38,830 nt of DNA from Pseudomonadales bacterium (GTDB taxonomy: Bacteria; Pseudomonadota; Gammaproteobacteria; Pseudomonadales; Pseudohongiellaceae): NCBI GenBank assembly GCA_022763285.1, contig JALEHB010000042.1, positions 1 to 38,830 of the forward strand, written 5' to 3'. This document shows positions 32,918-38,830 of the stretch, in pieces; within the stretch, counting starts at the first letter, position 1; every line of letters begins with the position of its first letter. Under the pieces are notes generated by a model. It searched no databases. It was not told the origin of the DNA and was given only the letters and a program-made list of their open reading frames with translations. The position numbers and the translations under genes are program-made.

Positions 32918-33484
32918 TCAGCCTCGCCAGGCCTGTACAAAGCTGGCCGGGTCTTCTTCGCACAAGCGTTTGCCCGGTGCGTCGGGCAGGCCAAGATAGA
33001 GAAAAGCGATGATTTTCTCATGTTCAGCCAGACCCAGACCCTGTTTGACGATCGGGTGATAGGCCATGGAGCCGGTCCGCCACATGGCGCCGAGGCCTTC
33101 GGCAAAGGCGGCCACCAGCATGTTCTGGGTGGCCGCAGCGGCTGACAGATCCTGTTCAATTTCAGGGACTTTAGGGTTCTCCCGGGGGGAGGAAACGGTC
33201 ACCACAATCAGCGGGGCCCGCAATGGCTTTTTACGGGCTTTTTCCAGGTCCATGGCGCTGATGTCAGGATGGTCACTTCGGGCGGCACTGGCGAACAGAT
33301 CCCCCAGTCGCTCAAGCGCCTCGCCTTCAATGGTGAGAAAGCGCCAGGGTCGCATCAGCCCATGGTCCGCGGCCCGCAGGGCGCTGCGAAACAGCTTGTC
33401 CATTACCGCCGCGTCCGGTGCAGGCCCTTTGAGTCGGGGCATGGAGCTGCGGGTGGTCAGGGCTTCGATGGCATTCATGGGCAT
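32918..33484 (-). CDS. Nitroreductase-family FMN enzyme (YdjA-like)
   Basis: Protein of 188 aa, the minimal nitroreductase fold, FMN-dependent and probably dimeric. The N-terminal TTRSSMPRLKGPAPD corresponds to the FMN phosphate-binding RRS motif. ADHGLMRPWRFLTIEG is close to the YdjA subfamily pattern, and QNMLVAAFAEGLGAMWRTG is the conserved central helix. It uses NAD(P)H to reduce nitro, quinone or other electrophilic compounds; the physiological substrate is not known for most members. ATG 33484 or 33478 are both possible, the first having GAGGAC close by. It heads the operon with the zinc-ribbon and acyltransferase genes. Confidence 0.9.
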   Translation of the reverse strand: MPMNAIEALTTRSSMPRLKGPAPDAAVMDKLFRSALRAADHGLMRPWRFLTIEGEALERLGDLFASAARSDHPDISAMDLEKARKKPLRAPLIVVTVSSPRENPKVPEIEQDLSAAAATQNMLVAAFAEGLGAMWRTGSMAYHPIVKQGLGLAEHEKIIAFLYLGLPDAPGKRLCEEDPASFVQAWRG

Positions 33485-33687
33485 TCTGTCCTCGGGCCTG
33501 TTGCGGCCAGTTTGTCAGGGCGCTAATGTTGATTCGAAGCTTGGCAGAAAGCAAGGCAAGCAGTTGAGCCCCGCCCGAAAACCGGGTCTGAGGCGCGGCC
33601 GTCGATCTGGCTGAAAACCCCGTCAGCAGGGGGCTGCCGAGCAGGGACTGAATATCTGCTGGGGTCCTGCGTGACAGGGGGCAAAGG

Positions 33688-33696
33688 TGGTATACT
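33688..33696 (+). promoter_or_regulatory. Extended -10 promoter for the radical SAM gene
   Basis: TGGTATACT fits the TGn-TATAAT extended -10 pattern with five of six matches. No good -35 hexamer is spaced correctly, which is acceptable for this class. The expected start is near 33703. Confidence 0.55.
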
Positions 33697-33753
33697 TTCC
33701 CACGCTGCAGTCGATATAGCTGTGGTAAGGCGCTGATCTGAGAGAGCAACAAG

Positions 33754-33823
33754 CAGAATTGATCAGGCAGCGAAGAATTCTGAACCTGATTGAGAATATT
33801 GCGCATCTGGTTGCGCTGCCTGA
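33754..33823 (+). promoter_or_regulatory. Structured leader with mutually exclusive stems
   Basis: TCAGGCAGCG (33763-33772) is perfectly complementary over 10 bp to CGCTGCCTGA (33814-33823). Competing with it, CAGAATT (33754-33760) pairs with AATTCTG (33776-33782), and ATCAGG (33762-33767) with CCTGAT (33785-33790). The long stem ends 34 nt before the start codon. It could be a cis-regulatory RNA; no cobalamin-riboswitch core was recognised. Confidence 0.45.
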
Positions 33824-33857
33824 GCGGCGGGCCAAGCGCATTTCAAGGATTTATCCC

Positions 33858-35498
33858 ATGAATTCCAAGGCAGATGTAATTGCTGTCAGCACTGAACGTC
33901 CCGCTTATCCCCAGAGCAAATCCCGATGGTTTGGTTCGGTCAAGGGGGAAAAGCTGCGTCTGGTATTTTCTTTCTATTCGCCGGACGGTAATGAAATCGC
34001 CATGCCCATCGCCAGTATGTCGGCCTACCTGAAGCGGGATTTTCCCTGGGTTGAGGTGCTGCTGGAACCGGTTCTGATCCTCAGGGATGCCGAGAAGTAT
34101 TCGCCGGAAAACTATGCCCGCATGATCCAGGAACTGGATGCGGATGTCATCGCCTTCTCCATCATGAGTCCCCACTGGTATCCGATGGAGCCCTATTTCG
34201 AAGAGCTGAAAAAGCTGATGCCGGATCTGCCTGTGGTGATTGGGGGCTATCAGGCCATGTTGTCCCAGCAGCAGACCATCGAGAATCCCAATGTGGACTA
34301 CATCTGTGTCGGTGATGGCGAGTATGCCATTGGTAATGTGGTTCAGCATCTCAAGGGCAGCAAGGACGGGCCGGCCGATGGCCTGTGGGAAAAGCTGATT
34401 GATGGTTCAGTCTATGAAACCGAGCCACACCAGATCGGCGACCTGCAGGCATTGCCGTTTCCCGATTATGATGTTTTTGCCAAAGAAGATGGCTTCAAGG
34501 ATGTCAATTCCTCCATCTTCGGACCCAAGGGCAAGCTGGTACTGCCGGTGATGACCGGTCGTGGCTGCCCCTATCGCTGCACCTATTGCTGTAATACCCC
34601 GATTCTGGAAGGCTGGAAGTCGAAGAAAACCTTCCTGCGCAAATACGACCCTGAGGACATGGTGAACGAACTGATTCGCCTCAGGGATAAATACAATGTG
34701 GGCTATTTCGAATTCTGGGATGAACTGTTTTTGTCCAACCTGAAGTTCGTACGTGCCTTCTTTGAAATTTACAAAGAAAAGATTCATCTGCCGTTTTCAA
34801 TCAATTCCCGTGTCGAAGTCATGAACGAGGAATTCTGCAAGACGGCAGCAGAGGCCGGTTGTCACACAATCTGGTTTGGTATCGAGAGCGGCGATGAAAA
34901 ATACCGCTCCACCATGCTGGGTCGCAAGATGACCAACCAGCAGGTGATCGATGCCGCCGCCAATTGCAAGAAGGCGGGTATCAACCGGCTGACTTTCAAT
35001 ATTGTCGGTATGCCTCTGGAAACCGCGGATAATATGCGCGAGACCCTGAAACTGAATCAGACTATTGCGCCCGAGCATTTCTTCTTCTTCCCCTATATCC
35101 CCCTGCGCGGTACTCCGCTTTACAACACAGCGAAGGAAGAGGGCCTGTTACTGGACAAGAAGAAGAATCTGCACTATCTCTCGGCCGCCAATGACCGGCA
35201 GTTCACCCTGAACATGAAGGAATGCCCGGAGTTGCTGACCCAGGATGAATACAACGAGATCTGTCTCGAGATGCTGGCATTCCAGGAGCGCAACAATCGC
35301 CTGACCTACAGCGATGAAGAAAACGCCGATAGCGAGCAATCAGCCAGTGTGGAAGACAAGAGCTTCAGCCTGGTGGATGATGAGACCGCAGCCGCAGCCG
35401 CAGGCAAGGCAGAGCTTGACGCCGTGGTAGCGCAGGAGACTGCCAGCAAACCCGGTGGCGGCTTGCTGCAGGGTGTCAAGAACCTGTTTCGCAGCTAG
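33858..35498 (+). CDS. B12-binding-domain radical SAM protein of unknown function
   Basis: Protein of 546 aa. Residues about 30-190 resemble the Rossmann-type B12-binding domain (DVIAFSIMSPHWYPMEPYF, LPVVIGGYQAML, YICVGDGEYAI), but the classic DxHxxG lower-ligand motif is absent, as in many of this class. The radical SAM core follows, with the [4Fe-4S] triad in GRGCPYRCTYCC (about 233-244), then FEFWDELFLSN and IWFGIESGDEKYR. A C-terminal region contains HFFFFPYIPLRGTPLY. The last 60 residues are acidic and alanine-rich, then end in GGGLLQGVKNLFRS, possibly an amphipathic helix. ATG 33858 has AAGGA 9 nt upstream. No substrate gene or RiPP precursor is adjacent; methyl transfer or ring rearrangement are typical family reactions. 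Confidence 0.88.
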   Translation: MNSKADVIAVSTERPAYPQSKSRWFGSVKGEKLRLVFSFYSPDGNEIAMPIASMSAYLKRDFPWVEVLLEPVLILRDAEKYSPENYARMIQELDADVIAFSIMSPHWYPMEPYFEELKKLMPDLPVVIGGYQAMLSQQQTIENPNVDYICVGDGEYAIGNVVQHLKGSKDGPADGLWEKLIDGSVYETEPHQIGDLQALPFPDYDVFAKEDGFKDVNSSIFGPKGKLVLPVMTGRGCPYRCTYCCNTPILEGWKSKKTFLRKYDPEDMVNELIRLRDKYNVGYFEFWDELFLSNLKFVRAFFEIYKEKIHLPFSINSRVEVMNEEFCKTAAEAGCHTIWFGIESGDEKYRSTMLGRKMTNQQVIDAAANCKKAGINRLTFNIVGMPLETADNMRETLKLNQTIAPEHFFFFPYIPLRGTPLYNTAKEEGLLLDKKKNLHYLSAANDRQFTLNMKECPELLTQDEYNEICLEMLAFQERNNRLTYSDEENADSEQSASVEDKSFSLVDDETAAAAAGKAELDAVVAQETASKPGGGLLQGVKNLFRS

Positions 35499-35510
35499 TC
35501 TGTCCCGCCC

Positions 35511-36881
35511 TTAACTGACGGCCTCTGGTACGGGCGCATGCTCGGCCAGGGCCTGTCTGAAGCGGCGCCAGGAAATAGCCGCCATGCAAAGATTGCCGGC
35601 CACCGCGCCGGCAAAAAATCCCGCCAGACCAAAGATCTGACTCCCCAGCCAGGCCAGTGGCACATAAAAGACAAAAAACCGGGCGATGCTCAGGTACAGG
35701 GCTGCCAGTGGCTGATGCAGGGCATTCAGGGCTGAGTTACTGAGTATGATAATGCCCTGCAGGCCATAGCCCAGTGGCATGATCCACACGAACAGGGAGA
35801 TGGCCCTGATCACCTCGGGATCATCGGAAAAAAGACTGGCGATCAGCCCGGCCCCCAGCGCCAACAGCAAATAGACGGCCAGCTGCCAGACCATGATGAA
35901 GCGGATTGCCAGGCCATAGGCTTCTTCCACCCGGTCCATGCGTCCCGCCCCGTAATTCTGGCTGATCAACGGCGGCAGGGAGGAAGACATGGCCAGGACG
36001 ATCAGGGTGGCGATGGGTTCGATCCGGGCCCCAACACCAAAGGCTGCCACCGCAGTCCCGCCAAAGCTGGCGGCAATGGCCGTCATGATACCGGCTGCCA
36101 GGGGCGTCATCATATTGGCACCGGCGGCCGGGATGCCGATTCTCAACATGTCCCTGCCGGAACTCGCCATGACTGCTCTGGAGGGGATGGAACGACTCAC
36201 CATTTCCAGCCGCACCACCAGCACATAGATCAGAATGACAAAGGCAATGGACCAGGCGATCACTGTCGCCCAGGCCGCACCGGCAATGCCGAGTTCCGGA
36301 AAGGGTCCGGGGCCAAAGATCAGCAGGGGATCCAGCAGGGCATTGAAAAAGCCGGCCATGGCCATCAGCAGGCTGGGGGTCTTGGTATCCCCGCAGGCGC
36401 GCAAGACGCTGTTGCCGGCCATCATGCAAACCACCATGACACTGGCGGGCATCCATACATCCATGTATTGACTGATAGGCACCAGCAGTTCTTCCGTAGC
36501 ACCCATCAAAACAAAGAGGTGATCCATGGCCAGATAGATCAGCAGGGCGATGACCGCGGCAATGGCCAGGGAAAGATAGAGGATGACAGTGGCGGCCTGT
36601 TTGGCCTTGTCAATCTGGGAGCTGCCGAGAAACTTACCCACCACGGCCGAAGCGCCGATGCCGAGGCCGATAGCCAGGCTCATGATGGTGAAGGTAACCG
36701 GAAAGGTGAAGCTGATAGCCGTTAGCGGCGCCGTGCCCAGCAAGCTGATAAAAAAGGTGTCCACCAGACTGAAGGTGAATAGCATCAGCATGCCGATAAT
36801 CATCGGCATAGTCATGCGTATCAGGGCTTGTTTAATAGAACCTTCAACCAGATTCTGGGGGCTTGCAGACTTCGACGGCAT
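35511..36881 (-). CDS. MATE-family multidrug/metabolite efflux transporter
   Basis: Inner-membrane antiporter of about 456 aa with 12 hydrophobic segments in two repeats. SLVDTFFISLLGTAPLTAIS (about 41-60) and GIGASAVVGKFLGS in the first half are typical of MatE domains, and MTPLAAGIMTAIAASFGGTAVAAFG with IEPIATLIVLAMSSSLPPLI mark the second. MATE proteins export cationic drugs, flavins or other metabolites with H+ or Na+. I prefer ATG 36881; the track's TTG at 36911 is possible. A TATAGT -10-like element lies about 55 bp upstream (36941-36936, minus strand). It is convergent with the radical SAM gene. Confidence 0.9.
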   Translation of the reverse strand: MPSKSASPQNLVEGSIKQALIRMTMPMIIGMLMLFTFSLVDTFFISLLGTAPLTAISFTFPVTFTIMSLAIGLGIGASAVVGKFLGSSQIDKAKQAATVILYLSLAIAAVIALLIYLAMDHLFVLMGATEELLVPISQYMDVWMPASVMVVCMMAGNSVLRACGDTKTPSLLMAMAGFFNALLDPLLIFGPGPFPELGIAGAAWATVIAWSIAFVILIYVLVVRLEMVSRSIPSRAVMASSGRDMLRIGIPAAGANMMTPLAAGIMTAIAASFGGTAVAAFGVGARIEPIATLIVLAMSSSLPPLISQNYGAGRMDRVEEAYGLAIRFIMVWQLAVYLLLALGAGLIASLFSDDPEVIRAISLFVWIMPLGYGLQGIIILSNSALNALHQPLAALYLSIARFFVFYVPLAWLGSQIFGLAGFFAGAVAGNLCMAAISWRRFRQALAEHAPVPEAVS

Positions 36882-36987
36882 TAACAGCAAGAATCCTGAA
36901 CGGGCGCTCAAGAGGGCGCAATGAATTTGCCCGATACTATAACGTAAAGCGACAGGGAGATGCCGAATTTAATGGCTGCTGGTCGGC

Positions 36988-37764
36988 TCAGGCCGGTTTG
37001 TTGCCGAGTTTGACCAGACTGCCGAAGGTCTTCTGGTTGCCGAAGTAAAGCTGGGTGGCTGATTTATAGTCGGGATTGCCAGACTCATTACCAATAAAAC
37101 CGCCCGCCTCCTGCAGAATCAGGGCCGCGCCTGCCAGGCTGATTGCCTGGTAAGGGCCGCAGCAGCCTGCCTGCCACTGGCCACTGGCCACCGCCAGCAT
37201 ATCCAGTGCCGCGCAGCCACTGCTGCGGGGCAGGGCGCCGATTTCCAGCATGCCTGCGTAGAGTTTGCGGGCAGAGTCTGTCGGCAGTGAATCAGAATCC
37301 AGGCCGATCAGTGCCGATTCCAGATCGACGCGGCTACTGACCCGCATGCGCCGGGCATTGACCTGGGCGCCCTTGCCGCGGCTGGCGCTGAATTCATCCC
37401 GGGTAATCGGGTTCAGCAGGATGGCGTGTTCGACCTTGTCATTGATCATGCAGGCCAGGCTGACGGCAAACTGGGGGTAGCCATTGATGAAATTGCGATT
37501 GCCGACCAGGGGATCAATCAGCCATACCGGCTCACCTGCCTTGCCAGCAGTACTGCCCGAGACGCGGGAGAGAAATCCATGCTCGGGATAGGTCTTTTGC
37601 AGGTGATAAAGCAGGCTGTTGTCGATATCCACATCGACAGAGGTCAGCAGTTGACCAGCAGGCGATGGCAGGGTTTTTACCCGGTCCAGCCGGTCACTAT
37701 GCTGGGCAATCTCGGTGGCCACTTCCCGGGCGACCCGCAGGGCAATATTGACGATGGCGTGCAT
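36988..37764 (-). CDS. suhB: SuhB/inositol monophosphatase homologue lacking most metal-binding residues
   Basis: Protein of 258 aa, aligning along its length with E. coli SuhB (MHAIVNIALRVARE, LTSVDVDIDNSLLYHLQKTYPEHG, then YPQFAVSLACMIN and SGCAALDML). The catalytic motifs are altered: the metal-binding glutamates of EESG (E. coli Glu67) read RVSG; DPLDGTTNF reads DPLVGNRNF, keeping Asp84 but losing Asp87 and the threonines; and PWD, with metal-binding Asp212, reads PYQ. Phosphatase activity is therefore unlikely. E. coli SuhB also acts with Nus factors in ribosomal RNA antitermination, a role that does not need catalysis. Position divergent from trmJ, as in E. coli, supports orthology. A true phosphatase may be encoded elsewhere. 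Confidence 0.85.
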   Translation of the reverse strand: MHAIVNIALRVAREVATEIAQHSDRLDRVKTLPSPAGQLLTSVDVDIDNSLLYHLQKTYPEHGFLSRVSGSTAGKAGEPVWLIDPLVGNRNFINGYPQFAVSLACMINDKVEHAILLNPITRDEFSASRGKGAQVNARRMRVSSRVDLESALIGLDSDSLPTDSARKLYAGMLEIGALPRSSGCAALDMLAVASGQWQAGCCGPYQAISLAGAALILQEAGGFIGNESGNPDYKSATQLYFGNQKTFGSLVKLGNKPA

Positions 37765-37893
37765 TTCGAATCCTGATAGGGGGCATGGACTGTGGTGCTA
37801 CAGGCTCTGGCGCCCCGGCAATTCCAGAGGCCGCGCATGATACCTGAAAGGCGGCCGAGGTGACAGCTATACGGGGCATGGGCCCTTCACTGC

Positions 37894-37902
37894 TGCTATA
37901 AT
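37894..37902 (+). promoter_or_regulatory. Extended -10 promoter for trmJ
   Basis: TGCTATAAT is a perfect TGn-TATAAT extended -10 element, 28 bp before the chosen trmJ start. No good -35 is seen. The leader would be only about 22 nt. Confidence 0.55.
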
Positions 37903-37930
37903 CCCGCCTCTTTCAAGCAGGCAAGCCAGG

Positions 37931-38704
37931 GTGGGCCGCAAAACCGTGATCGACTTCAGTAATATCAGAATTGTCCTCGTCAATACTTCCCATCCGGGTA
38001 ATATCGGTGCTGCCGCCCGGGCCATGAAAAACATGTCCCTGTCCAGGCTGGTACTGGTGCAGCCGGAGGAGTTTCCCAGTGGCGTCGCGGTGGGCAGGGC
38101 GGCCTCGGCCGTGGACATACTGGAGAATGCCGTGGTGGTGGACAGCCTGCAGGAAGCCATCGCCGATTGCGCCCTGGTGATCGGTGCCAGTGCCCGTTCC
38201 CGCAGTATTCCCTGGCCCATGCTGTCGCCCCGGGAGACCGGTGCCAAAATTGTCGAGGAAAGCGCCAGGCACCCGGTTGCCCTGGTGTTTGGCCGGGAAG
38301 ATTCCGGCCTGCTCAATGAAGAGCTCCAGCTCTGTCACTACCATGTGCAGATCCCGGCCAACGAAGATTACAGCTCGCTCAATCTGGCGGCCGCAGTGAT
38401 GGTGCTCAGCTATGAAGTTTTCCAGGCCGCGACAGAAGCGCAGCAAGGGCAGGACAACTCCCTGGAAGCTGGCTGGGATCAGGAATTGTCCAGTGCAGAA
38501 CAGATGGAACATTTCTATGATCATCTGGAGCGGGTACTGGTGCGGGTGGATTTTCATGATCCCGACAATCCCAGACAATTGATGCAGCGCCTGCGGCGTC
38601 TGTACGGCCGAATTCGGATCGACGTCATGGAAATGAATATCCTGCGCGGTATTCTTACCCATATCGAGAAAAACCTGCGCAGCGACAAGAGCAACGAGGA
38701 ATGA
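37931..38704 (+). CDS. trmJ: tRNA (cytidine/uridine-2'-O-)-methyltransferase TrmJ
   Basis: SPOUT-family dimeric methyltransferase of 257 aa that modifies the ribose of residue 32 in the tRNA anticodon loop. Motif 1 is VLVNTSHPGNIGAAARAMKNM (about 16-36). The knot region includes ALVFGREDSGLLNEEL (motif 2) and IPANEDYSSLNLAAAVMVLSYE (motif 3). The C-terminal extension (about 170-257) matches the extra tRNA-binding part of TrmJ. GTG 37931 is used; GTG 37946 is a possible alternative that gives MIDFSNIRIVLV. It is divergent from suhB, as in E. coli. Confidence 0.95.
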   Translation: MGRKTVIDFSNIRIVLVNTSHPGNIGAAARAMKNMSLSRLVLVQPEEFPSGVAVGRAASAVDILENAVVVDSLQEAIADCALVIGASARSRSIPWPMLSPRETGAKIVEESARHPVALVFGREDSGLLNEELQLCHYHVQIPANEDYSSLNLAAAVMVLSYEVFQAATEAQQGQDNSLEAGWDQELSSAEQMEHFYDHLERVLVRVDFHDPDNPRQLMQRLRRLYGRIRIDVMEMNILRGILTHIEKNLRSDKSNEE

Positions 38705-38744
38705 GCCGCGCTTGGTGAGCGCTGGTGGCAGTGACTGGACAGAC

Positions 38745-38830
38745 ATGAGTTTCGCAAAAGAATTCTATTACAACGGTGAGCCCTATTTGCCCACGCTGCA
38801 AAGGATTCATCATGCCCTCAAGCAGTCCGG
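38745..38830 (+). CDS. Start of an unrecognised gene (cut by window edge)
   Basis: ATG 38745 opens a reading frame that continues to the window end: MSFAKEFYYNGEPYLPTLQR and about eight more residues. The frame is also open upstream with GTG 38715 and TTG 38712 available, so the start is uncertain. The ribosome site is weak. It is not the cysE or iscR gene that commonly follows trmJ, judging by this short sequence. No function is proposed. Confidence 0.45.
   Translation, partial: MSFAKEFYYNGEPYLPTLQRIHHALKQS

Larger units (their letters stand above)
33485..33857. other. 373-bp intergenic region upstream of the radical SAM gene
   Basis: The first 200 bp show no gene or strong signal. An extended -10 promoter lies at 33688-33696, followed by about 155 nt of leader with several competing stems (33754-33823). 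The track ORF starting at 33759 runs through this leader with a TTG start and no ribosome site, so I treat it as non-coding. Confidence 0.6.

Noticed and set aside
33759-33857. 33-residue N-terminal extension of the radical SAM ORF
   Set aside because: It begins at TTG without a ribosome site and covers structured leader sequence; ATG 33858 has AAGGA upstream.

Overview
The window looks like a chromosomal segment of a free-living, aerobic gammaproteobacterium with moderately high GC. Supporting signs are the ispB / rplU-rpmA-obgE-proB / rpsT / murJ order typical of Pseudomonas-like gammaproteobacteria, an EfpL (YeiP) paralogue, the divergent suhB-trmJ pair, ETF-ubiquinone oxidoreductase and glutathione-dependent formaldehyde oxidation. 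A marine, Pseudohongiella/Halieaceae-like lineage is only a guess. I see no tRNA, rRNA, CRISPR array, insertion sequence or phage gene. Genes are tightly packed on both strands.

Region 1 (1-3280, minus strand) is the most unusual part. It holds a compact run of an exported single-span beta-domain protein, an SSS-family Na+ symporter (by eye closest to urea-type members), a 39-residue membrane peptide absent from the ORF track and translationally coupled to the symporter, a PyrB-like carbamoyltransferase whose aspartate-binding positions are not conserved, and the start of an asparagine-synthase-type amidotransferase. I read this as a candidate uncharacterised transport and carbamoyl/amide metabolism system, not ordinary pyrimidine synthesis.

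Region 2 (3281-11518) contains a lipoyl-dehydrogenase-type flavoprotein, a TerB-like protein followed by an AraC regulator, a class III CoA-transferase, a small CxxCxGxG zinc protein, an exported SAM methyltransferase, a 48-residue membrane peptide and a TonB-dependent receptor. Region 3 (11519-18762) is mostly core: ETF-QO, a YSC84-type lipoprotein, IspB, L21, L27, Obg, ProB and S20, with clear promoters and terminators.

Region 4 (18763-24861) has MurJ preceded by an 11-bp tandem repeat, a DUF2007/zinc-finger protein where ribF often sits, an exported lipase-like hydrolase whose end lies in a 26-bp triplication, a tail-anchored unknown, EfpL, DAHP synthase, and a universal stress protein behind an FNR/ANR-type box. 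Region 5 (24862-30375) is a one-carbon and amino-acid block: aromatic/aspartate aminotransferase, FolD, GloA, formaldehyde dehydrogenase, PurU, then a TauE exporter. FrmA, PurU and FolD together link formaldehyde/formate handling to the tetrahydrofolate pool.

Region 6 (30376-38830) includes a secreted protein built of 35-residue repeats, a TetR regulator, a nitroreductase / zinc-ribbon / acyltransferase operon, an orphan B12-type radical SAM protein with a structured leader, a MATE transporter, a SuhB homologue that has lost most metal-binding residues (a likely pseudoenzyme), TrmJ, and the first codons of an unrecognised gene. All calls rest on reading sequence and remembered family motifs; no database search was run.
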